Shown in pieces: positions 53,010 to 64,000 of a stretch of 64,000 nt of DNA. The stretch is from Sepioteuthis lessoniana (Eukaryota; Mollusca; Cephalopoda; Myopsida; Loliginidae). The stretch lies in the NCBI GenBank assembly GCA_963585895.1, contig CAUZXS010005839.1, forward strand, positions 2,501 through 66,500. Reading direction: 5' to 3'. Every line of letters begins with the position of its first letter. Positions within the stretch are counted from its first letter, which is position 1. The position numbers and the translations under genes were made by a program. The notes under the pieces are model-generated. The model worked only from the letters and a program-made list of their open reading frames with translations. It did no database searches and had not been told where the DNA came from.

Positions 53010-54080
53010 TACTGTGTTCGCTCGTTATATAGCTATTACGCTATTCTGCCCTAGCCTGTGCAGACCGAGAAGACAATTCTATACACTCACTCTATTTAGG
53101 GAGTCTTGTGTGAATTTGGAGAATTGGGGGGGTTACCTCCTCTCTAAGTTTTTATTCATTAATACTACCCCATTTATTCTTTAATTTTACTATTTCAATT
53201 GATTCCGGTAGTTGGTATTGAAGAAGCGCCGGACGAAAGCGGCCCCTTTAGTGTTTCATCATTTTTAACAATGTAATAAAATGATTCCCCTTGTCAAATT
53301 AATAATACACATACACACACACACACATACAATCGTTTTAAGTGCAGAAAGACTATTAAATAAATTGGTACCTTATTCATTATTATTACTTTTCTCTTTC
53401 AATTTTCTAAGAACCTGATTTCTCTAATTCTGAAGCTCGCTATCATCGACAGATGTATGTCAATATTGATCAGCTGAGCTCGATCGTTTTATAATTGTGG
53501 ATCTTATTGAGTTTTGAAGGTTACAGAAAAATCAGTCAAATCAATAAGTTAGTCTTTTAAATCATCGCTCGATGTGGAAAACAAATTGATCTAGCATCTC
53601 GAATATAAAAATCTTGACCTTTCGTAATCTTCTCAGATGAAAATGAATAAATCTGAAACGATGTTTTTCTCGGCTCGTGTTAAATATGTAACCTGTAACG
53701 CTATCAGGCTCAGGTGCCATCTCAGAAGGTTACAGTTACTTGGCTTCTTTTTTTTTTTTTTTTTTTGCTTTTTTCTCTCGTTTCTTTCGATGGAAACAAA
53801 TGCGAGCCACATTTAGTTAAGAATGGAAAGATAGAGCACAAATCCAATCCTGTACATCAGTGATTATTGACCTTATATCGACCTTTGACCTTTCTGTAAA
53901 ATATCTAAGCTCCTCTGACCTCATTTGTTGACTGAAGAAGAACCCTAAAGACATAGTGTTTACTCAGCATGTTGTGTTCGGAGAAATTTAATATCAAGTT
54001 CCATAGGTGTATGGCGACAAAGTATACCTTTCAGCTTTTTAAAGACTAACCGCAGCACTAAAGAGTCAGCTTCTAAGATT
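53010..54080. other. Mostly unassigned; possible retroelement 3' module near 53205-53290
   Basis: TTGAAGAAGCGCCGGACGAAAG is given here as TTGAAGAAGC and GGACGAAAGC. With AATAAAATG downstream it resembles the GAAGA...CGAAA module near the 3' ends of Penelope-like elements or LINEs. Nothing else is recognised. An (AC)n run is near 53306-53330. Confidence 0.35.
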
Positions 54081-54084
54081 GAGT

Positions 54085-54332
54085 TTTTATAAATTCCATA
54101 GATAGATACCTATATCACTCTATAAAAATTCCATAGATAGATACCTATATCACTCTATAAAAATTCCATAGATAGATACCTATATCACTCTATAAAAATT
54201 CCATAGATAGATACCTATATCACTCTATAAAAATTCCATAGATAGATACCTATATCACTATAAAAATTCCATAGATAGATACCTATATCACTCTATAAAA
54301 ATTCCATAGATAGATATCTATATCACTCTCTA
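54085..54332. repeat. 35-bp minisatellite, seven units
   Basis: The unit is TATAAAAATTCCATAGATAG plus ATACCTATATCACTC. Most units are identical, and one lacks two bases, so the array is young or recently homogenised. Confidence 0.96.
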
Positions 54333-55065
54333 TATATATCCGAGCTCTTAACCTTGTATCTAGTTATCTATATAACTGAGCGCTTAACTTTGTATCTATC
54401 TATATATTCGAGCCCTTAACCTTGTAAATATATATCTATATTTGTCTAAATTTATGGGATGATGCTTGATTGTTATTACTTAGGATACTCGGACAATTGA
54501 CCTCATCTTTATTGTTGTACTCATAATGTTTCGCCCTATATGTCTTTCGACCTTCTTCAGGTGTTTCCAGTGGAACTCAGGAGTCCACACAGAATCTCGA
54601 ATTGAACCCTTTATTTGAACCACAAAAGTAGACTTTTCCCATTCTGTGAACCATGACAGGGTACAAGTGTTAAGTTATAAGTATTCCTTCTTATTATTAC
54701 CCGTTGTAGGTATTGAACCTGCAACCTTCGGATTATTTCACTCATTAGTACTTTTAACCTTATTCACTGCATTCAGAGTGAATTTTTTTTACTTATAAAC
54801 TAAATGTCTCCATCAACTCCTTTCCACTATCATATCAGTTATTTTTATATCCGAACTCATATCGCCTTTTTTTTCTGCGAATAACCCTTTTTTGGGGTGA
54901 GAAGTCTTACCTCTTAGCCGGGAATGCAGTTAGCGTATTCTAAGCCACACTTATAGGACTCTATATATTTAAGACGTTAACCCTTTTAAGAAGCGTGATT
55001 AAAACCGATATTATCAGGTATCATTAATTACTAAACTCTTCAGTATTGAAACTCTTTACCAAAAA
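54333..55065. other. Unassigned; possible retroelement 3' module on minus strand near 54475-54580
   Basis: The minus strand has CCTGAAGAAGGTCGAAAG followed by GGGCGAAACATTATGAG, again of the GAAGA...CGAAA type. No other feature is seen. Confidence 0.35.
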
Positions 55066-55067
55066 TA

Positions 55068-55412
55068 GGTGGTCAAGTCGGCTAGGGCTGTAGAATACAC
55101 CTACTGCATCTCTGTAGGGTGGTAAGACTTCCCCCTCTGAGTGTCCTATCTATAACACTAAGCAATCTGATGGTGAGGTTCCTATAATGCTGGAATTTGG
55201 GGGAATGCAGAGTACCCCATCATTGCCATCGCTCCCAGATCCACTCTGATCCGGAGTGGTAGCACCGGATAGGGTCCTATCTACAGGTCAAATAGAACTG
55301 AGCTGTGTACTTAAGCTAAACTGAATTGTTTGTAATCGAACTGTTTATATGTATAAAAATAGATTTGGCATTAGATCATCTACAATGATATACCATAAAC
55401 CAGATCAAACTA
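55068..55412 (+). mobile_element. Element C copy, short on modules
   Basis: GGGCTGTAGAATACACC, CAATCTGATGGTGAGG and GGAGTGGTAGCACCGG run almost directly into the tail (GATTTGGCATTAGATC), with only one module. Confidence 0.8.
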
Positions 55413-56920
55413 AAAACCAAAAATAGAAGTATGTAGCTGTTGAAAAAAAATAAGAATGAGAAAAAAGTACGGGGGATCCCCGTGGCCCAATAGCTAACGA
55501 ACTGGACATGGAGAACATTAAAAGAAATACAAGCAGGCAGCATCGCACCATACCAAAAGGGTATCCTGAGGTGCTTCGACCAATATAAAAAACCTCTTTA
55601 AATGCGTAAACATTTCATACTTATTTAAAATATCAATTTTGGTGATCGAGTGGATATAAATTTTAGTTTTAACTAACTGATAATAATAATAATCTGTCGA
55701 ATAGTGGACTTCGGTGGGCCAAGGAGTGAAAATAAAAAAGAGCAAAAGAAGACTAATTACAGCGACTAGAAAAAACGCAAATAAGACGAGGATCAAAAAA
55801 ACAATATCCGAATGCTAGTCGCTATATAAAGAACAATTCTTCCTAAATTACCTAAGAGTCAAAGAAATTATCAAGCAGTAACTGTCAGGCTTGGCAAAGG
55901 GGGAGAGAAACGTATAAAAAATAAAGGATATGAAAAGGGAGGATGGGAACGCAAAATTTTGCTACCTGAGAGAAGTGTATCTATATTTCTAATAAACAAA
56001 GACAAGTTCCCATAAAGTAATTTGTTTTAAGAGAAATAAATTTTACAATATCTAGTTTTGCATATTTTCCCCTTTGCTTGTCGAAAGCATTGAATTTATC
56101 GTAACAAAAATAACATACATTCGTGTAACGACAATATTACAAAAAATAGAATAGGGTATAAAAAAATGACTGACTTGCACGAAGTAATGCCATCAACCAC
56201 ATAGTGTTAGTTTAACTTTTATTAATGATAAAATACCATTCTTTGGTATTTTGTGTCAAAGTTCTTTTTTTTTTGTTTTTGCTCGGCGTCTCCTTCTCGT
56301 GTAAACTTGTTGAAAACGAAGTTTACTATTTCTTTAAGTAAACTTCGAGTAGACCACCGGTTCTTCCTCTTAGAGATGAATATCTCTCTGTTTCAACTCG
56401 AATTTTCTTCTGTTGAGTCTACGGAGGCATTTATCGAATCTACTGACCAAGCCAACGTTTCTCTTGTCGGCAAAAGAGTTCAATAATTCTACCTCCAGTC
56501 CGTAGACTCGCGTTTCTTTTGAAGGGGACAACATACCAAAACCACAATTAGCCAGCAGTAGGCTTATTGTTTCAACAAGTAACAAAAAAAAAAACCCTGT
56601 TAGTAAAAGAGGCTTAGCCTAAGCGACTACTAGGCCTTTTACTCCAGTCACCTTGCTCAATAAAAACTGCCTAAATTCGAAGGCGAATAAACAAGAGCCC
56701 TCAAAGCAAAAAGAGCAAGTCAAGCAGTACCTTCTGCTCGGGTCGGAAAAAACAACAACAAAAAACAAAAAGAAGACATAGATACCCTGGCGGGTCTACC
56801 CTAAATAACAGTAGGGGTGGGGGATAACGGTACAACATCGAAACAGCCAATTATAATCGAGCAGACATTAACAGCCGAGTTTCCAAATTCCAATTCCATA
56901 ATAGCTTGAAATCGGAATGT
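55413..56920. other. Long unassigned stretch
   Basis: No gene or repeat family recognised. CGAAGTTTACT (56317-56327) and AGTAAACTTCG (56337-56347) form an 11-bp hairpin. Confidence 0.5.
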
Positions 56921-56924
56921 TTTT

Positions 56925-57050
56925 TGACTATTAAACTGTGTACTCATGCTAAACTGAATTGTCTGAAATAGAACTGATTATTTGTATAAAAATGGATTTG
57001 GCGTTAAATAACCTACAAATGTCGATATGCCATAAAACCTAACCAACCAA
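56925..57050 (+). mobile_element. Element C tail
   Basis: CTGAATTGTCTGAAATAG, GATTTGGCGTTAAATAACC, GATATGCCATAAAACC. Confidence 0.72.
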
Positions 57051-57344
57051 CACAATAAGTAGAAAACAAAAATAGTAAGAAAAGCAATTGTATGAATATT
57101 TCAAACGACAAACAAGCGAAATCTCACTCGAGAAGATTGGGACATGGCTATGAAAGGGAAACCTTAAGAGAAAAATTAAATTTCTTCTAAGAGCAGCACA
57201 AAACAACGCCATAAGGACCAACTATGTTAAAGCAAAAATAGATAAGACGCAATAAAATAGCAAATGTAGGTTATGAAAAGACCAATCACATAATAAACAA
57301 ATGCAGCAAATTAACGCAAAAATAGTATAAAACTAAATGTGACT

Positions 57345-57440
57345 AGATGGGGGTGATCCCCTGGGAATTATGCAAAAAATTGAAATTTGACCGTACGAAC
57401 AAGTGATATATGCACAACCCAAAATTCTCTGGAATTTTGA
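57345..57440 (+). mobile_element. LINE 3' fragment related to 61640-61760
   Basis: GGGTGATCCCCTGGGAATT, AAAATTGAAATTTGACCG and GATATATGCACAACCC parallel the segment downstream of the LINE C-terminal remnant at 61362. Confidence 0.45.
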
Positions 57441-57452
57441 GACACAAACAGA

Positions 57453-57482
57453 TGTGTGTGTGTGTGTGCGCGCGTGCGCGCA
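57453..57482. repeat. (TG)n(CG)n purine-pyrimidine tract
   Basis: GTGTGTGTGTG runs into CGCGCGTGCGCG, a potential Z-DNA tract. Confidence 0.9.
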
Positions 57483-57889
57483 TTTCAAGTGGTAGCAGTA
57501 TACAAATCCTGTTCATAGGTCCTAACGACAATTTTGTGATCTTATACATAGTCTTATTTTTGGTTACGGAGTGTTGACTGATTCTGTAGAGTTTGAATAT
57601 GAATAACACCTATTAATATCGGCGTTGATTTTGTAATGTTCGACTAGAAATAATAAAATCTTAGTATCTTGGCTTTAAATAATATTAACTTTTGATTTAA
57701 AAAAATCGTTGTTATTAGATATTATTTATTACCAAACTCTTCAGCACTGACACACTGTAATCAAAAATATGAATATGTAGCTGTCTAAAAAAATTGTTTC
57801 TATGACTCCAACCTCAAAGATCATTACTATATTAGTGAATTCGACACTCACCGAATGACCCGCATTCACATAGCTTATGTGCACAATTT

Positions 57890-58222
57890 TACTATAGAAA
57901 TATTTTGCTAATAATTTTATTATATCTACAATGCAAATGAATTGTTATAAAAATACATTGTCAATGATTTTACTGTAGAAATGAATTGTAAATCAGTGGT
58001 CAGGAATTAATACAAGCAATAATGAGAGAACTGAGCTCTCATATCTGTACTGAAAATGCATTGCTACCGATTTGATGAAAAAATACATGGCTAATTATTT
58101 TACTATAAAAATGAGTTGAAAATCAGCTGGAAAGATTTTGATTTTGACTTTGACAGTGGACAAGAATTGATATAAGCAATAGTGAAAGAATTGAGATCTT
58201 AAATCCTGAATGAAAATACTTT
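57890..58222. repeat. Degenerate direct repeat, period ~130 bp
   Basis: ATTTTACTGTAGAAATGAAT...AATACAAGCAATAATG at 57967-58077 is echoed by ATTTTACTATAAAAATGAG...TATAAGCAATAGTG at about 58097-58222. Confidence 0.75.
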
Positions 58223-59527
58223 GCTAATTTTAATTGAATGTGATATTTTAATTCAATGCAAGTAAACTAAAATGGATTGATTTAAATTTTAGAAAATAAA
58301 AAATGTTTATTGTTAACTTAAAATATATCAATTGTTTTCGTGTTAGATGATTGACAACTATGCACTTTCGGTAGGATTTAACTGGGGGTAGGGGAAGTAC
58401 ATTTTACTTTCCCTCCAACATCAGTTAACTACACTTAAAACATAAAATTAAATAGGTCAAATGACATCATTCGCAAAATCATTTCCGAATAAATGTAAAA
58501 TGTTTCAATTCAGAAAATCGAGCCGTTATTAATCTATCCGTTAAATTCTAACCACAGGAATTTTCGTGTTTTGATTTTTATTTAATTTTCCAGCACAAAT
58601 TTGAAACCGGAGTACTGAGCTTTGACTTCCAAGTTTGAGACTCGGATCGTTATTTTAATTTTTGAACCTTTGATGAATCATAGGAAAAGTTGTTAATGAC
58701 TTCAGGGTGCCTGAAACTTTAAATAGAATTTCTTTTCTTTTTTTTTTAAAATATCTGAGCCATATTTGTGGTTTAGAATCGTGTAACTACTGCTAAATCT
58801 CTATTGATTCCACTGAATTCTTTCTCAAGTAACTCACAGTTAATTGAGAAACCTGCAAAGCTCGAACCAGAAATGCTGACACTTTTTCATACTGACTCTA
58901 AATTCAATTGAAGGTACATACCCGGCATTCTCTCTCAATGACCTCATCCAGAAATTATGGTCTGCAGGCATTATTTGTTGTGGTAGAAACTATCAGACTT
59001 TTTCGGATACAATCACTGATCCCCTCTCTGATTTGACCTCAGCAATGATGAATTGTTTTTGATCACACCCAACCACACAATACAACAAAGCAGTCTTTTC
59101 TTGGGAACAGCCATTAATGTCATTATTTCCTCGCCTACAAAGCTAGAAAGGGTTCGGTATTTTTCAGTGAGCAAATTTAAGATCTCTTTGGAATTCTCTT
59201 ATCTGAGGGATCTTCCTCCCTTCAGACTGGAATTTTCTTGTTCAGTGATTCTAATAGGCTGTTTAATTACTACTGATTTTTCGTAGGTATTCTTCCTTCG
59301 AAACTGTTCCAAATTCCTTTCTTTCCATAATTCCCACCCTCTTTTATTCATTTAGTGGTACCAATTCTTTTCTCTTTCATCACTTACCTCGTTTCCCCTG
59401 CATAGTGCAAATTCCTATATTATTTTATTAGCGATACCCATGAAAATTGTACCTTTTTATCGGCTTTATTTTTCTTTATTTATTCATAAATCTTCATAAC
59501 ATTGATTCGTTGTCACAATCTTATTAG
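58223..59527. other. Unassigned sequence
   Basis: No gene or repeat recognised. Confidence 0.5.
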
Positions 59528-59998
59528 GATGGAGATGATGCATGTGTCTCTCTGTAACCGAAACTACGTCACCATCGACGTCACAAATCCCTTAGTTATT
59601 TATGTTATATTTTCAATGATTATCACATAATCCTTATTTAATTAACATCTTATTAATGATGCCTCCATTAAAATCTAGCTGAGATAGATTTGCCCCCGAA
59701 CATCCCATGTTACTAAAGCATTTAAAATACTGCAGTGTGTTATCGATCACTTAGAAATAAAAGTTTACAGAGTATATGGTAAAGATAATTTGCGTATGGG
59801 TTTTAATAAATAATTACTTGGTCTTATTGATTTCTAATATTATTTTATTTTCAAACGTATTAAAAACAATCCTATGTATAATTTTATGAAGAAATCAATA
59901 AGAATAAAATAAAAGCGAGTGTAATTTTTTTTATATGCGTTCTTTTTTAGTTTCGTTTGTCTTTCTAATTTAATATAATATCTTATAACATTAAAATT
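59528..59998 (+). repeat. Block G, uninterrupted counterpart of 13220-14635
   Basis: It is collinear with the three split segments near 13-14.6 kb and lacks the two F-type inserts and the mariner, so it represents the empty-site arrangement. Confidence 0.72.
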
Positions 59999-60063
59999 TA
60001 AATACTTGCGCTCAGAAGTTGTATATTTTTGCATGTACATATGATATTGAATCATTACGTTAA

Positions 60064-60318
60064 TTTATTGGCCTAATGAGTATAATGTTCGCTAATGGTC
60101 CGGGAGATCGGGGTTCAATCCCTGGTCGAGTCATACCAAAGACTCAAAAAAATAGTACTTGATGCCGCCTTGTTTAACACTCAGCATTATAAGGTACAGA
60201 TCAAGAGTAAAGTGGAACAACCCAGGAAAAGGAGTAGCGCCCTCCCCTACACCTCGGTGTAGTAGCTACTGAAAAGGGAGCCTTCAGGTTACCCTCGACA
60301 AAGGTCACCAACTTTTAT
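60064..60318 (+). mobile_element. SINE A, well preserved
   Basis: TTGGCCTAATGAGTATAATG, GGGTTCAATCCCTGG, CACCTCGGTGTAGTAGC and GGTCACCAACTTTTATA. Confidence 0.9.
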
Positions 60319-60394
60319 ATACTCGAGTAATGAACAACTTAATTCCAATGAACGACTTCTAACTTTTGGCTATAATTGTCTACAAAAATATTTA

Positions 60395-60522
60395 GGGCAT
60401 CTTAGGTAGTATAGTGGTTAGCAAGCTTAACTAGCAAACCTGTCAGAGTGAGCTCGAGTCTCATTGGGTGCCCCATTCATTTGACCTTGTGCCACATTTA
60501 TGCAAAATGCTTAGTAAATACC
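60395..60522 (+). mobile_element. SINE D with perfect 17-bp target duplication
   Basis: GTCTACAAAAATATTTA lies at 60378-60394 and 60523-60539. The element runs from GGGCATCTTAGGTAG to TAGTAAATACC with head GTATAGTGGTTAGCAAGC and B box GAGCTCGAGTCTC. The perfect duplication marks a comparatively recent LINE-style insertion and fixes the family at about 128 bp. Confidence 0.93.
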
Positions 60523-60539
60523 GTCTACAAAAATATTTA

Positions 60540-61361
60540 AACATCCAATGGCAAAAAATGCAAACATTTATTTGTACTTTCAAAACTACTTTAATACAAT
60601 CAAAATCAATGCAACACCATAAATAATGTAGACTAGACCTTTATGTAGCCAACCTGTTTACTTGATATTTCAAAAATACTCGAACACCACTACTGATACG
60701 CAAAAGCATTGATAATACAGTAATCACATATACAATTAAGTACGCTTGGGAGGCATTATTTACTTTACTTTTCTTTTCTTTTTATCAACAAAATCGTACG
60801 ATATCGTCTCGAAAGTTCCAAATAAAGCTCAACTGGTCGTTGCGCAATGCGCTCGCCAACTATCAGTGAAAAAAAGTAAACTGTCAGTACTTGGTGGAGC
60901 ATTTTATGCTTTTATTTACTCAATCAAATTTTCTTATAGCCTTTTTTGAGGTATTGGATCTGCGGGACCTTTTGGGTCGAAGTTATAACAAGGTAAGGCC
61001 TAAAGCTTCGACATTTCAAAAACATCTCTCGTGTAATGAACGACCCCTTGTTTTCTTAGGAAAAAAGATAATTTTAAAAAGTTCTTAATTACACGAGTAA
61101 ATAAGTGATATTCATAATATTAACTCATTATCTTAAAGATTTTTATGATAATGAACTCAAACAACAAATGGAAGTTAGTAAAAAAAACTGAAATTTAGAT
61201 AATCACTTTTTGAATATAATAAATATTTGGTATATCTTAGTAGATGTACTATAACAACAAAAATGGCACAATGTAGCAAAATTGTTGATAGTAGGATAGT
61301 ATTAAAACACTATTCGAAAATAAAGTTGTTTTTTTTAAATTTTCAATGTAGATTGAATTAA
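60540..61361. other. Unassigned sequence
   Basis: No gene or repeat recognised. Confidence 0.5.
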
Positions 61362-61790
61362 ATGATAAAAACTCATCTTGCCAAAGAACTGAAAAAGCTG
61401 TGGACCATCAAGGTGACGGTGACACCAATTATAGTTGGCATGCTAAGAACAATTCCCGAAAGCTTGAAAAAAAAATTGGATAAATTGGAGATCATAGGAA
61501 GGATTGAGATTATGCAGACCGAAACATTGTTAAGATCGGCTAGAACACTCAGAAGAGTCGTAGTGGCCTGAGGAGACTTGCAGTCACTCAGATTCCAGTG
61601 AAAGACCACCAGTTAACACAAGTGGGAAAAACTCTCATGATAATCATATCACCCAGATGGGTGGAAAAGAAAATCCACTGCGAATTGTACAAGAGATTAA
61701 AATTTGTCCATACTGACAAATGGGAGATGCACGAACTAGAATTTGTTCTAGAAAATAAAACATAAATTTCTCTGAATCTTTGAGATACTA
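61362..61790 (+). pseudogene. LINE C-terminal domain remnant and 3' region
   Basis: The 69-residue frame reads 'AKELKKLWTIKVTVTPIIVG', 'IPESLKKKLDKLEI' and 'TETLLRSARTLRRVV'. It resembles a conserved C-terminal segment of some LINE polyproteins (a 'REIKRMW...PVVIGALG...LLGTARILRKVL' theme). After the stop, 'HPDGWKRKSTANCTRD' and a 3' region follow. The RT part is absent. The clade is not determined. Confidence 0.55.
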
Positions 61791-61845
61791 ATGGATTACA
61801 GAAGACCAAACCTAGTTCAAGAAGAAAATGACTTATCATTTTGTG

Positions 61846-62130
61846 TCCTCCGGGGGTGTCCTCGTGGTGTACTGGTTAAAGCGATGGACTGCGGAATCGT
61901 AGTACGCGAGTTCGTACTCCAGTCGCGTTATTACGTTCACTTTCGGGCAAATACCCTTGGGAAAGGTATGAACCCCCTTATCTCCCTCCAGCTATGGGTA
62001 AATAGTAGGACAGACTAGGTTAGGCAACTAGTCTAGGAGAAGGAAAACTCTGAATTAAAACCTGTTAAACTCCGCTTAAAATTTGACCTTGTGTCATATC
62101 CTGCCCGAGCGGAGGGGTTGGGTAAATAGG
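61846..62130 (+). mobile_element. Mosaic SINE: E head and centre joined to B body and tail
   Basis: 61846-62008 is a clean SINE E head (GTGTCCTCGTGGTGTACTGG, B box GAGTTCGTACTCC) and centre (GGGAAAGGTATGAACCCC, GCTATGGGTAAATAG). From there on it is SINE B (GGCAACTAGTCTAGGAG, AACTCTGAATTAAAACC, TCATATCCTGCCCG). ATCATTTTGTG flanks the whole (61835-61845, 62131-62141), so it inserted as one unit. Confidence 0.9.
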
Positions 62131-62177
62131 ATCATTTTGTGAATTTTGCCATTCCAGTGGACCATAAAGTGAAAATA

Positions 62178-62517
62178 AATGAAATCGGCTGCCTAGTCAG
62201 GTGAGGCTGTAGAACACGTTGATAGCATCTCTACCGAGGGGTAAGACCCTCCAAAACGAGTGTTCTTATAATGACACTAAACCATCTGTAAGTGAGGCTC
62301 AAGTCCTGGAGCTTTGAGGAATGTGGAGTACACCTTTATAACCATTACTTCCAGGTCCACTATGACCCAGGGCGGTAGTACATGTTAGGGTTTCATCTAT
62401 GGGTCAAATTGAACTGTTTAATCCTTTACTATACTTGAAACAATTTACCTGTGAGCAAACAAATGAGCTCTGGCTCATTTAAAAATTCGTAACAATAAAC
62501 AATTCGTTTACAAATCA

Positions 62518-62573
<56 letters not shown>

Positions 62574-63013
62574 ATTTGGCATTAAATAGCTTACAATGTT
62601 TGATATGCTATAAAACACAACCAATCAAATGATTGATCGTAAATTAAATTATTAGTATTGAATAGCAATGTTTGAACCCATTTAACTGTGCAAGCAAATG
62701 AATAATATAGACAAGAATTATTAGTGTTGAATGACAATACTTGAAACCATTCAACTGTGTGCAAACAAATGATTAATATCAAATAGAATTATTTGTGTTA
62801 GATTGGAAAATTCGAAAGCATTTCACTTCATGCAAATAGAACTGTTACTGTTAGATAACAATACTTGAAACTATTTACCTGTGTGCAAATGAATGAGCTC
62901 TGGCTTGTTTAAAAATGTTCCCTACAAACTCTTCGCTTACAAATCATTATATATGAACAAGATTTGGCATTAAATAACAAAGAATGGTTGATATGCCATA
63001 AAACACAACCAAG
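62178..63013 (+). mobile_element. Two element C copies in tandem
   Basis: 62178-62628 has the complete 5' part (GTGAGGCTGTAGAACACG), a (TA)n expansion at 62522-62568 and a tail. 62629-63013 is modules plus a second tail (GATTTGGCATTAAATAACA, GTTGATATGCCATAAAAC). Confidence 0.82.
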
Positions 63014-64000
63014 CTAAATCTTCACAAATGGCCCCAGGGTGTGAGTGTGAGTGTGGAGAAGAAGTTGTGAAGCAGTTGGGACCCTCGTAGGGCCTTATGC
63101 AAAGCAGTGTTACGCGATGCAAGTTCACTTATTCTTGATAAAAATTAAAATACAATGAAATATGAACTCTCTCAGTAGACGTAAATTTAACCAAAAATAT
63201 TTAAAGACAATTTAATGTCAGGATTTTAAATTATTTAATAATTTGCTCATTACTTTTTCTGTATCGTTTTTATTTGATTAATTAAATTTTTTTTCCTTAT
63301 GTTTGAATATGAAGAACACTTTAGTAAAAAAAAAAAAAAAAATGGAAATAATATGGCTTTTAAACTATTTTTCAAAATTAATTTTTCATACTCTGCGTTC
63401 TTTTTTTTTTTATATATGTGACGGCAAATGACTAAAATCCCTAAACGGGACTTTATTTTTGCACGTGTGAAGACGGGGCAGGTTGGCACTTGATCCCCTA
63501 CAGTAATAAATCCTGTTCAGAGTTCTTTTCTCAGGCAGATAAGAACTGGCATATTACGTGAGGGAATAATTTAGGGCCAGACTGGCCACCGCTGGCAAAG
63601 GGGTCCAAAATTTCACACTATCACACACCCACCAGGCCACTAAACTTCTTTCCCTTAGATAATTGAAGAATACGGGCCTATAGGTCTTAGTTGTAATAAT
63701 ATTAATATTGCTATGGTCGGCAACTCCGGTTTCCCGTGTGATACTTTGGGAATTAATAGGACAGTCCTAAGCAAGATAATGTAAGGCGAATAGAAGCTGA
63801 AAGGAAAGCATGGAATAATAACATAGACCACATGGTAAAATGGAAATACATAGGTTCTTTACTACGGTTATATAGATATATATGTTCAAAGTGTCAAAAA
63901 TATATAATAGGATAGTCCATGAATATAACTGGCTTTTCCTGACTTTTATCCTTTTCCAAATTGAGAGAGAGAGTGGTAACAAAATTTGGGTGTAAAGGGA
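63014..64000. other. Unassigned sequence
   Basis: No gene is seen. A somewhat GC-richer patch near 63410-63640 includes GGCCAGACTGGCC, a small palindrome, and could belong to an unrecognised element running past the window. Confidence 0.45.

Overview
This is a 64 kb stretch of an AT-rich animal nuclear genome. Long (TA)n, (ATT)n, (CT)n/(GT)n and (TCTA)n microsatellites, several tRNA-derived SINE families, RTE-type and restriction-like-endonuclease LINEs, Tc1/mariner relics and solo LTRs all point to a metazoan. The repeat mix fits an invertebrate, possibly a mollusc or other lophotrochozoan, but the phylum is a guess. There is no bacterial-type gene packing, and I found no complete host protein-coding gene. 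The window reads as intergenic or intronic DNA, with at best one or two weak host-exon or promoter candidates near 45.7 kb and 50.1 kb.

I sorted the repeats by eye into families with working names. SINE A is tRNA-headed, about 260 bp, and ends in a GTCGCCAACTTTACTT-like 3' end; it has about 14 copies. SINE B is tRNA-headed, about 290 bp. SINE D is tRNA-headed, about 128 bp; one copy has a perfect 17-bp target-site duplication. SINE E is tRNA-headed, about 230 bp. Element C is about 700 bp, is the most abundant repeat, and carries internal ~70-bp modules. Repeat F is unclassified, and block G is a low-copy paralogous block. B and E share a central segment, while C and E share a 3' tail. One E-head/B-tail mosaic is flanked by its own 11-bp duplication, so it moved as one unit.

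Layout. 0.4-2.7 kb is a reverse-strand LINE relic (RT, CCHC knuckle, restriction-like endonuclease), cut at its 5' side by a TA-rich VNTR. 5-12 kb holds C elements, a hairpin-bearing satellite, SINEs, simple repeats and two solo LTRs with 5-bp duplications; one LTR sits inside a C element and itself contains a SINE D. 12.6-15.2 kb holds a B SINE, an LTR, block G with inserted repeats, and an internally deleted mariner with intact ends and TA duplication. 16-22.5 kb is mostly C elements with LTR and SINE A insertions. 22.9-26.2 kb is a decayed RTE LINE split by a SINE A. 27-30.2 kb has three fold-back palindromes in different repeats. 31-42.4 kb is a dense C/B/A/E mosaic. 42.6-50 kb carries minisatellites, a LINE RT scrap, a promoter-like island and a transposase relic. 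50.5-53 kb is a SINE B/E cluster. Inside it lies the most unusual object: a ~304-bp GC-rich insertion predicted to fold into a chain of strong hairpins and flanked by a 16-bp direct repeat. 54-64 kb has a 35-bp minisatellite, the intact counterpart of block G, a SINE D with perfect duplications, the mosaic SINE and further C copies.

The coherent story is a retroposon ecosystem. LINE machinery (RTE and others) probably mobilised the SINEs, which exchanged heads, bodies and tails. Nesting gives relative ages: C and B are old hosts of insertions, while SINE A and D are later arrivals. Repeat assignments rest on internal comparison of copies within this window, with no database search.
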